A stretch of 64,000 nt of DNA from Capitulum mitella (Eukaryota > Arthropoda > Thecostraca > Pollicipedomorpha > Pollicipedidae). The first letter of the stretch is position 1; every line of letters starts with the position of its first letter. The notes beneath the pieces were generated by a model, which was given only the letters and a program-made list of their open reading frames with translations, did not search any database and was not told where the DNA came from. The DNA lies in contig CP099851.1 in the NCBI GenBank assembly GCA_030062745.1, positions 6,139,661 through 6,203,660 on the forward strand. Direction: 5' to 3'. Below are positions 22,298-32,023 of the stretch, piece after piece. The position numbers and the translations under genes were made by a program.

Positions 22298-23391
22298 ACG
22301 CCAGCTTACTTCCAGTTCTTGGGTGCCTGTTTCAAGTTTCTAGTTCTTGCGATTGCTTTTCGTGTACACTGTGGTGAAATTTCACCGCGTGACCGTAAGT
22401 AAGACCATGTTTTTGTTGTTTTCTTTGACCATTCAGCGTCATGCTAACTTTAGAAGAAGAAAAGTAGGATTCCTTCTAACAGCTTATTGGAAAAGTCGTC
22501 GCCCAGCTGTGTGTAGAAGAAGTGTGGTAATTTTATTTTCCTGTGTTCGTGTTTTTGTACTCAGATACCATGTGGAGAATGCCAATTGGATAATATTATG
22601 ACGCAATCAAGACAACATAATAACTATTGCGGAATATTCCTTGCAATGCATTTCAGGAAATTTTACTGCTGTAATCAACTGTATTTCTGCAATGCCAAAA
22701 TGCATAATCCCTCGAAATTTCCGCTTCGATAACTTTGTCACAGTATGAATTTTGGAACACTGGTTGTCATCGTCCTAATATTGAACTACAGTTAACAGCC
22801 CTGTACGATAATGATACAAACTCGACGCAGGTTTGCTTGTTTCGTGGTTTAATTAGGCTGATTCTTGGCCTCGTGCATCCTTGCCTTGGAGAAACTTGAC
22901 AATCTTTTCACTAGGTTTGACCAAAAGCCGGGTCCAAAAGTTCGGGAGACTAGAAGACGCATTGCAAACAATATATTTACTGTTACCAAGCGAAGTCCAA
23001 CAGTACACGAAGGAAGGCAACCAGATGAAGATAGCAAACAGCTGTAGCGACTTAGTCACACCACAGCTGAACAATGCATCACAGTCTGACAGCTTTTTCA
23101 TCAGTCCGCATGTCCCAACGTTGGAATATTCCACGAACATTCACAGCCCTAATCCACAGACCGGCACCAGAATTACAGATGGCTTAACGTAGATGACCAC
23201 ATCACAAGAACATTTCAGCTTTGACGTAGGTGATAACTAACAACATTGAAAGAGCTTGAGAGGGAAAAGGCTACATTCGCCTTTGTCCATTTTGCACAGG
23301 ATTTGTCTCCAGAAGGCTGGAGTGTCTAGCGGTGCCCTATGCAATGCTTATCAACTGCTGAAGACATGGACGGTCGGGATGGTATCTGAGG
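22298..23391. other. 3' flank of insulin gene 3 and arm-conserved DNA
   Basis: Mirrors 45,047-46,137. The segment 22,850-23,390 also matches the 3' flanks of genes 2 and 7, a trace of the older inverted duplication. Confidence 0.6.
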
Positions 23392-24277
23392 CTATTTACA
23401 ATAGCTGAGCAGCGTGGCCATATCACAGGGGTTGTAGCAGCACTCCTCGACGATGCCCGTCTGACGTTTCGCTCTCACTCCCGGTGAGAAGAGCAGCTGC
23501 TGAGATGGCAGCCGTCCATGCTGGGAGTGAGGAGTGAACACCGACTGCAGGAGGTTCTGTCGCCGGAGTACGGAGCTCATTCCTGGAGCCGACCAGGGCA
23601 TGAGCTCTCCCGACTCGAGCCGCCAGCTATCACTCATGGGTGACGCTGTTGGGACACACAATGGCGAAAATTGATTGCTGATTCCAAAATGAGAGTATTG
23701 TATGTCCACCGTAACATTCCACTGACCCGTCACAGAAGAAGCACTGAGATTACTTGCAAAAGAATCAATGCACGAACCTACCTGTTTTTAAAACATTTGG
23801 AGGTTGATAACCCATTTGTGGACTTAAGACAGCTCAAGTGTGTTCCTGTTAACTGGACGTTTTTAGTATAACGTGTTAGACGCATTCTTTACATCCTTTC
23901 ATTTATGGTCCTTGGACCCGGCAGTGTGTTGAAGAGCTCGACAGAAACAGGATCTTTGGTCATTAATGCGAAACACAGATGGCGGATCCGATTCTCAGGG
24001 TATGTATAGCCATGATCCGTCCAATATCAATAATTTCACGGTTCACACGGTACAACGTACACGGTACACTGTGGAGATTACCTGGTGCAGCCCGTTTGTC
24101 ACTGGGTCCGTAGATCTCATCACATATCATTTCAAGCATGTCGGCCAGCTCCTTCCCACACAGGTAAAAGCCACCTCGTTTCTGGACGGACGGACTGACG
24201 GGGTCATGACCCAGGGTCACGTGACAGAAGACGGAGGCGAGCAGCAGGGTCACCGACAACAAACGGAAAGACGACAT
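23392..24277 (-). CDS. Insulin gene 3 (GFY type), complete
   Basis: Secreted insulin precursor of 149 residues on the minus strand. Coding exons are 24082-24277 and 23392-23645, with a 436-bp phase-1 intron. It has a signal peptide, a short propeptide ending Lys-Arg, and a B chain starting G-G-F-Y-L-C-G. Compared with genes 2 and 7, six bases are missing after the second B-chain Cys, so the Gly-Glu-Ala-Gly segment is replaced by D-E-I-Y-G and the B chain is two residues shorter. B-chain cysteines are residues 40 and 52; A-chain cysteines are 134, 135, 139 and 148. The A chain ends Cys-Lys. Arg-Arg and Arg-Ala-Lys-Arg sites lie in the C-peptide. Exon 1 is identical in protein sequence to gene 6. 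In exon 2 the C-peptide start shares R-L-E-S-G-E-L with gene 2, not gene 6, suggesting gene conversion. Confidence 0.93.
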
Positions 24278-24495
24278 CTGTAGACAAAGTGAAAAATATC
24301 AGAGTGAGTCGGAAAGGAAGACTTCTCGGTCAGAAAAGAGCTATGATATACATAAGACAAAAGACTGTTTTGGATATCTTGTTCTTTCGTTCAGCATGTT
24401 AGTGTTTTGAAAGAAAAAAACACCCAACATTGTTTGTCGGAGGTAATAGAACACTTTACATATACACCATTTTCATGTGTGTCTCTCTTGCTCAC

Positions 24496-24623
24496 CTGCA
24501 CTCCCTCTCCCGTCATCTCGGTGGTCAGATGCCCACACTGATTCCTTGTGCAGGCCAGAAGTGATAAGGCGACCACCTCAGGCGCCTTTTATCCTGGAGA
24601 GGTACCCCGGTATGCGCATGCGC
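24496..24623 (-). promoter_or_regulatory. Core promoter and leader exon of insulin gene 3
   Basis: On the minus strand: NRF1-like GCGCATGCGCA (24,613-24,623), TATA ATAAAAGG (24,585-24,592), leader exon to 24,496 and donor GTGAGC (24,495 downward). The leader intron is 24,278-24,495 (218 bp), with acceptor CTACAG touching the ATG. Confidence 0.7.
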
Positions 24624-24769
24624 CTTCAGCAACGGAAAATCGCCCTGCCCACCAGTGCTGAACTAGAGATCACGTCGTACAATTAGGCCTCCTCCGCGTG
24701 GTATGGTCGGTGTGGGGTGGAGGGGGACGGGACGGAGCATGCGCACTAAGCACAACCTCGGCTGAAATA

Positions 24770-25870
24770 AAACGGCCCTGTGTAGCTCGCGTTTCGTCTG
24801 TGCAGAGTGCCATCCAGGACCCTGCGGGCGTATCACCGTACGTAACCGTCGGTGCAGCTGAATTCTGAAATGTGCAAGGTGTTCAATGACATCGTTCTAT
24901 ATAATTGTTAAAGACACGTTCATTTACGTGTTATTAAATACGTTCATAAATACGTGTTCGTTGCGATGTGTTCCAAAACCTTCATCCGGCCGGTTGGTTC
25001 ATGAGAGCCTGTCTTGATTTGTTGACTCCGATTTCCGCACTCCTAACCCATGGACGCATGCCCGTACGGCGGGAGGTTTATTCACCCCTGTTCCCCACGA
25101 GACCTCGAGAGTCACCCGTTCGATTTGACAGCAATCGATTCAAAGTAACATGAAGGACTTTGCAATTGTAGATTTTTTAAGACGTGGATACATGTAATAA
25201 AATCAGAGAGGAAATATTTGTTACTTGTTATAACTCCGACGTTTATGAACCAGTTTTGTTCCGACTGGCTGGAATGGAGTAGTTCGGTGGTCTGAGCTTA
25301 CACCTGAGCTTACGCCATCTTCAGGTCCGTAAGATGGCGTAGGCCGAAAGGTATTCTCTTGTTTTTGGGTTATATTTTGTTGTTAAAGTGATACAATGTT
25401 TGGCACTTTAATGGTCATGCTTTGCAGCAATATAATTATCATGCTGCCAGCCATCTTCCAAGTCTTAAGCGAGTTAAAACTGGTAATTGTGGCGGACGTT
25501 CTTTGTATAAATCGGACAGTGTCAGAAAAAGCTGAGGTTCCTCTCAAAATAAACATTCCGAAATTCTGACATTATATGTAGGAAGCATTGATAGAAACAT
25601 CGATGAACGTTCGATAAACTACTTCAGAAGGCGTGGAAATGGCGAGCCGAAAAAAAACCGGAGGGGCTTCAGAAGTCTATTCCATGCGGAAACAGGTATA
25701 GTCTGTGTTGTGGAGGATGGGGCAAGGCCAAGCACTCGTACCCCCGATGGTCTCGGTTGGGATAAAACTGCCCCTGTCTGGCTCAGTTTTCGTCTGTGGA
25801 GGGTGATATCCAGCACCCTCCGGATCAGTCACCGTACGCACCCATTCATGCGGCCGGGAGGCAAATGAAT
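24770..25870. repeat. Duplicated upstream segment of insulin gene 3
   Basis: The stretch near 24,770-24,870 (TAAAACGGCCCTGTGTAGCTCG, then TTTCGTCTGTG, CACCGTACG) recurs near 25,757-25,866 (TAAAACTGCCCCTGTCTGGCTC, TTTCGTCTGTG, CACCGTACG) in the same orientation. The spacer holds a fragment of the TTAA element family (about 25,040-25,260, GAGACCTCGAGAGTCACCCG). In the right arm the distal copy is truncated near 42,900-42,960. The proximal copy overlaps the promoter-distal region shared by all GFY genes. Confidence 0.65.
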
Positions 25871-27948
25871 TTCGTTGTGCATAAGATTTGCAATGATATC
25901 TTTCTATAGTTGCCAAAAATAGTTCATTTATTTCCGTGTTCGTTGTGTGTTCATGCCATGTTAGGCTAGCTAATCTATGAATAACACCTCTCCTTTTTTA
26001 AGCTAATAGCAAAAGCACAAAACATGCCGAATGACTTTTAATACATCCTTTGTGCATTCCATGCAAATTTCTTAACTCTTCGCCACCTCCAGTGACTGGC
26101 ATAGGACAGATGAAACAATACTGCGCTCCAAAATAGTAAATCGGCATGATAATTTGTGCAGTGTGATAATTAACATGACGAAACTTCAAGACAGATATGG
26201 TAATTTTGTTACCTTGACTTTTTTTCATTGGATGGCCATTACCCATAGGTTAGGCACGCCTTCAAAGTTTTCCGTTCGTCGTTGGGATTGCGGGTCTGGT
26301 TTGGTGGTTTGGAAGTTGCGCATTGTTAAGGATACGCATTCATGCTCGTTATCTCCTGTGAATAAATAATTATACTTGTTGAACTGTTGCCTGAAGTCAA
26401 GTCGAGTTAAACCCCCACCAAACCGGGAGGGGATGTGTGTTCAACCCTTCTGGGGTTTTTCGCAAGTTGTCCCAGATTAACTGCTTAGACCGCTTTGACA
26501 TTTTGCGTACCTGATCATCCGACTTCTTTTTACACACATTCTGGAAATTTTGGGTCAGTACCTTGACAGTTCACTGACCTGTGACTTCTTTCTCATGGCC
26601 TACCGTCGAGGAATCACGTCACGTCGGCGGTTTTTATGGGATGGCAAACGTTATAAACGTTTTACGATACTCAGTCATGATAAGCTGTACATGCACATGA
26701 GGGTCGCGCATGGTATCAGTAAGCAGAAGTCTGTTTTGAGGTGGAGGTCATTTTAGGTGAAAACTCCGAATTGAAGCCATTGATTTTTTTGGCCTTTTAT
26801 GGGCCTCACAGGTGTCACAATGTAATCGAAAGCGCTGATTTGCACACATGCTGTAGGCCAGGACATTCGTTGTCGTTAAATGTGCTTTTGGACCATTTAA
26901 AAACGTCCCATACTCGTAGGTTACTGTCAATAGGATCCAACGAAAAGAAGAATGCAATGACCTCATTGGAGGTCGCCTGGAGGGTTACTGTGTTTCGTAA
27001 AAGAGTCCAAAGAGGAGATTTCTGTGCTCTTAGCTTTCTTTTTGATTAATTTCTTTTTCTTTTGTAATGTTGCAGCCTTAGCCCACATCAGACGCTGAGT
27101 AGTTGTGACGCATTTCTCTGGTGACCAAGGCTATTCATCGAGGAAGCATAATTAAAGAGATATGTGGGAGCAAAATTCAATCAGCCAGTCCGTCAAGCAG
27201 GCAAGCAAGAACGCACGCAAACATTCAGAACTCTGGTTTTCATCGACGGTATGAATGTGTTCGCTCGCAGTGCTCCCTCACTCCCTGTCAATAAATTCTA
27301 GATTTGTAAACTTTGCTAAGATAAAAGTTTGCCATATTGGAGACCTTTTTGCTGCACTATGTCAACAGAGCTTACAAACTTTCGTCTGAATTCAAGCTTT
27401 TTTCTAATTTCATCGAATCTTATTTCGATCGACGGTGAACACTAATACGCGTCTATTCGGAAAAGGAAAACGGAAATATGTTGGATGCATAAGCCACCTG
27501 TAACCCACTCCTGGACCTTTTCTTAGAACTTCATTTTGCTGGGATGTATTGTGCGTCCAAATTTCCAAAAGCAGACCAAAGAGCACTGAACGAAAGCCCA
27601 GCTAATCAACATTTAAAATTCGTCTTTCAGATGACTGCTGAATGAAATCCATTGCCGCAGATGGTGGTGACCGGTTTTTGACGCCAGACTACGAGGAGTT
27701 TTTTTTTTGTCCAGCGATATCTGAAAGCACGGGAACCCTCATCAGCTTTCGTCCCTAGGATATATGTGAAAGGGAGCTTTGGCGAAAAGAGAGGTAAATA
27801 TGGGAAAAACGTGAAGCAGAAGACGAAATTAGAGAGAAGGAGATGAGAGGGGACAGAAATTAAAAATGAAGACAGATAAAATATGGAGAAAGGTAAAAGC
27901 AGAGATAACAAAGTAGAAGAAAACTATACGGAGAGAGAAATGCCAAGA
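25871..27948. other. Intergenic region between divergent insulin genes 3 and 4
   Basis: Mirrors 38,640-42,890 except for the right-arm Helitron. No gene recognised. Purine-rich on the plus strand near 27,780-27,960 (the complement of the pyrimidine tract upstream of genes 1 and 5). Confidence 0.55.
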
Positions 27949-27950
27949 GA

Positions 27951-27958
27951 TATAAAGG
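27951..27958 (+). promoter_or_regulatory. TATA box of insulin gene 4
   Basis: TATAAAGG 85 bases upstream of the ATG. The sequence just before the ATG, TCTCCTTTTACAG, looks like a splice acceptor although no leader donor is evident in the short interval. Confidence 0.55.
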
Positions 27959-28035
27959 CAGAAGTAGACGAAGAAACGCATATCACGCTTGTCTTCTGTC
28001 AGTGTTTCTGAAGATGATCTTCTCTCCTTTTACAG

Positions 28036-29680
28036 ATGACTGTCCCGTGGCTGCTAACACTTCTGTTGCTGGCTGCAGTATGTCGCCACGCCAGTCCGAC
28101 TCAAGACGTTGCCGGCCGCCACCTGTGCGGTGAGGAGCTGATCGACGTGCTCGTCTGAGTGTGCGGAGACGCCGGCGTCGGAGGGCCCAGTGGCAAACGG
28201 ACTACCTCATCAGGTGACGTCAGCAGTTACCCGTGACGTCACTGGTCACGCGCGTCACAGCCACATTTCGGCACGGTGAAGTTGTATGGCATCACTCCGT
28301 GCACTTGCTTTTGGCAAAAACGTGTTTAAAAGTGTCGTCGGTACTCTTTGATATGTCAGTTTGCTCATAACAGTCTGATCCAGAAGATCCGCTCGGTGTT
28401 TGTTTTACCTCTATCATTACGGGTCTTTTCACTTGGTGCCTAGGAACGTAAGGTGATTTCAGGTCCTTCTGTTCGGTATTGTTTTTGTCATTTTGCAGCT
28501 GTTGTCATCGGTAGTTTTGCTATTCATTACCAGTAACAGCTATCACGTGTAAATCATATTCGAGTGAAAGCGCCAACGCCTCACTTTCGTTTTGCTAAAA
28601 CAGGATTCGCGACCTTTGTCACTGTCATATACGACAACGTGACTATTCATTTTGCGATCATCAATGATGAATCGGTTTGGCCTTGGGTGTTAACCTTGCC
28701 ATTTCATCTTGAGATACCAGAAGCATTACAACCATTTATTCCACGTTACTCCGTGCAAACTGAAAAATGGTGTGCAGTCATGAATCCCAGCAGCAGTCGC
28801 GACGTGGTCCGACTGAAAAAAAGCGAACAAAAAGGACGCCGATAAAACGTATTTAAGACAAAAATGTCATGGATAAAGCTGAGTTGTTAAATTCAGCTTA
28901 CGAATGTACTGAAAAAACGCAAAAATACGCGAATTACATGTCAACAAGCCAAACCCTTCTTGTTGGGGCCGTGCCAGGAGTGACATCCCAAAGTCGTTTT
29001 CGCGAAAAAAATCTGGTGTATAGTTGCGACCGAAAAAATTATACAGTGAAGGAAATGCTGTGGTTACAGGGGAACACTGCCCCAAATAACTTTTTTGGAG
29101 TTTAATTTTTATGGAAGGTTTAATATCGAAGACGATTGTTTTCCATTTTGAGGTCGTTGTTCCTTTGCCAAGTGCGATTGCAGTTCTACATGGTGTTTAA
29201 GCAGGCTGAAGGTTGACCTTCAACCTCACACCACGTGCCGACTGCATTCTGCAGCATGACAAAAACTGGCTCACCATTAGTCCCTCGTGAGAACTTTCGG
29301 TCAATGTTGTACCCGTGGAAATCCTCTCGGACTTCGTCTGAAACACGTTAACTAGAAAAGCTTTAAAATCAGACAGAAAGAAACATGACACCCTGACACA
29401 GCTTCTGCTGTTTTGTCTCCCAGAGTTCCTGAACAGTGACAACTGGTGGAATAAACCGAAGGAGCTGGTGCCTTGGTCGACTCCAGGAGTGAGCTCCGTT
29501 CTCCGACGACAAATCCTCCTGCAGTCGGTGCTCACTCCTCACTCCCAGCATGGACGGCTGTCCTCTCAGCACCTGCTCTGGTCTCCAGGACTGAGAACAA
29601 AACGTCACACGGGCATCGTTCAGGAGTGCTGCTACCAGACCTGTGATCTCGAAACACTGCGCAGCTATTGCAATTATTAA
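28036..29680 (+). pseudogene. Insulin gene 4 (RHL type), in-frame stop in the B chain
   Basis: Two-exon insulin gene: exon 1 28036-28213, intron 28214-29423 (1,210 bp, phase 1), exon 2 29424-29680. Exon 1 has the signal peptide and R-H-L-C-G-E-E-L as in genes 1 and 5. Codon 41 (28,156-28,158) is TGA where both relatives have TGG (Trp), two residues before the second B-chain Cys. A further change replaces the Arg of V-R-G-P by Gly. Exon 2 is open to its TAA and keeps the A-chain pattern with C-C-Y-Q-T-C and a final C-N-Y. It has His-Thr instead of Gln-Thr after the Lys-Arg site. Splice signals are intact. As read, translation would end before an A chain is made; a recent pseudogene is likely. 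A base error at the stop codon cannot be excluded from sequence alone. Confidence 0.85.
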
Positions 29681-32023
29681 CTGCCGTCATTCGTACCACC
29701 CCTCCAGCAGATCCAGACTGTCATACCGACTGGACTACGACTAGATTTGACCCCAGGTGGATGTTGACGCCTATCTACGTGCGATTTTTTTCATCTTTGT
29801 CTAGCTGCGTTATCGGGGCCTTCGGCCGGCCATTGCAAAACAGTACTGCTGAGTACCAAAAATAATCGCTGATGCTGAACTCGCTTCGTCTTACGTTGGT
29901 CTAGGGCCGGCAACGTTCTGTGTCATGTCCAAGTTCTGCGATTGTGATGTTCTCGCCTGGCATCAGGTAGATTTGCGTCGTCGCAGACAACCGTCAAGGT
30001 TGTGGTAAGGTTTCATTGTTTTCCCCACAGTTTTGTCCTTGAATGCGTGATTCATCTGCAGTTTTACACGACGAGAGCTAATTTGAACTCTGTTCTCGTC
30101 ATGATTTTTTCATGGTTGTTGCGTCATTGCAGGCATTTGCTCCTGACGTTGGTGCGATGTATCTGAATACATTACTGTTGGAATAACGATCTTAATCGTT
30201 CTGAGCTGATAAAGAAAAACGTAGGACGACGGACAGGTGTCGAACACCTGGCAATATGTTCGATGATGTTCGAATAAAGAATCATGCCATGCGAATTTTC
30301 AGTAACGTTCCAACATTACCGTGAACGGCTTCTCTGGAATACGTCCGACGTAACTCCGGATATTTGTACATTTTTGCGCCAGGAGAAGTAGTCTGTCTTC
30401 GACACCAATATCATTGGCTGGGTAAGTTCCGACTCTCGTCAAACGCTCAAATGGTCTGGTTAATTGGCTCAGTACACTCCACGTGCATTGTTTCTGAAGC
30501 TAAACGTTCCACTTGTAAACGCGAGTTAGCCAAGACCAATGAGCTGGGTAATTCGGTCTGATTACGATCACGACAGGTCAACGAGTGTTTTGGACCCTTT
30601 CCCGTGCGCTACAGTGAACAGGGTCTCTCCAATCTGGGAACATCACACAACGCCATGACCAACGCCAAATCCGGGCGGCAAAGGTTCTATTTATGCTATC
30701 TGATCCGAAACGTAGCCTAACTTGTTAGCTAGGATGGGTCTGCCCCCGCTGTGGGGTCGTTACCCTCCCTCCCCCGGTCAAGGCTAAAAGTGGGTAACTG
30801 GTGGGGGGGGGTGGAGTCAGAACGTTCCAGAATAAAATCTGATACAGGGTTTGGTGAAAAGTGAGCTCTTCAACATGTGTGAGCGATAAAAGTGCAAACA
30901 TCAAAAGCGCGTGTGGCAAGAGTCGTGAAAAGTCGTAAATGTTTGTGAGAAGAGATCTTGCTGAAAAAATTCAAGCACGCAAATGCTGTTTTTAAATGGA
31001 ACACATCCTTCACGTTTCATCAGTTTTATTTCTCATGTGCTCTGTTTTGGCCCTACTAACTGGCCAAATTGCGCAAAGCGCACTTTGAGAAGCACAAAAC
31101 ATAGGACGGTTCCCTCCTCCCAGGCGTGCAGGACCACTGTGCCGTGGCCTGTTCCTTTCTCTTGTCCCGTGCCCTGTCACGGTCTCTTTTCCATCACTGT
31201 CCTTGTTCTCATCAATGTCACCAATGTTCTTATCAGTGTCCCGTTCCGATCAATGATATGGAGTCAGTGGTAGTATGGTAAGGGCGTGTTTTGCGACGGT
31301 CCGCAAACGTTCATTTTTTACCTTTCCGCCATCTTTACTTCCGTCGTATTCGATGTCAGATTAAAGGCAGATGTTTGATGTTTAAGAATCTGAACTTAAG
31401 TTCGCTTTATATGGAAATGGAAATTTTGTGCATGCGAGAAATACTGGGTATTTTCCGAAATATTTTCATTCGTCGTTTTTCACCAAGCCGACTTTCAGAT
31501 TCTGTGTTGGTTTCAACATTTTCATTGTCGATTTCCTCGCGTTTTCTTTCTAAGTGAGGTCTTCTGCTGCGGACGTCAATCGCCGTCATCCATGTCAGTG
31601 CGTTTAACACCAAAGCCAGCTGAGGTTACTTTATAATCGAAAATCAGACGAAGCGAGTCGCAAGTCTTACACCTTCCACGACCGACTACGAAGGACCAAC
31701 CGCCAACGTCCAAAAATCGAATTGAATACTTGCGGGCACTAAACCCAGTATGACAAAGTACACGCCAACGGATGGCATAGTCAGTTCTGTAGGAGATCCG
31801 GCTTCCAAACCAACAAAGGACAAGGACCTCGGAGTTCGACGAAGCTCTGGCAAACGAATCCCAATAGTCAGTTCTGTAGAACATGCGCTTGGTAAAAGCA
31901 GCGAGGTGTTCGGTAGTTCGAATACAGGTATCTAGTTGCTTCCTTAGTTGTACTGCAAGCGTCCCAGTTATATTACTGATTACGAAAGACCAACCGGCAC
32001 TACCATCTTAACTACTGTCGGAA
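29681..32023. other. Arm-conserved DNA between gene 4 and the palindrome spacer
   Basis: Mirrors 34,530-36,899. It contains the gene 4 3' region, a C-rich stretch at 30,755-30,825 and no recognisable genes. Confidence 0.6.

Larger units (their letters stand above)
6623..32023. repeat. Left arm of the large inverted duplication
   Basis: Successive blocks match the complement of the right arm in mirror order: gene 2 with gene 7, 13,960-15,260 with 54,100-55,510, 15,550 with 53,830, 17,000-17,560 with 51,330-51,890, 20,000-20,720 with 46,400-47,150, gene 3 with gene 6, gene 4 with gene 5, and 31,921-32,023 with 34,530-34,630. Hand comparison of a non-coding stretch (30,364-30,490 against 36,060-36,190) shows roughly one difference in ten bases, while insulin exons are nearly identical. 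The outer boundary falls in the shared gene 2/gene 7 upstream region, near TAAAACGGCCC of gene 7. Confidence 0.9.
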
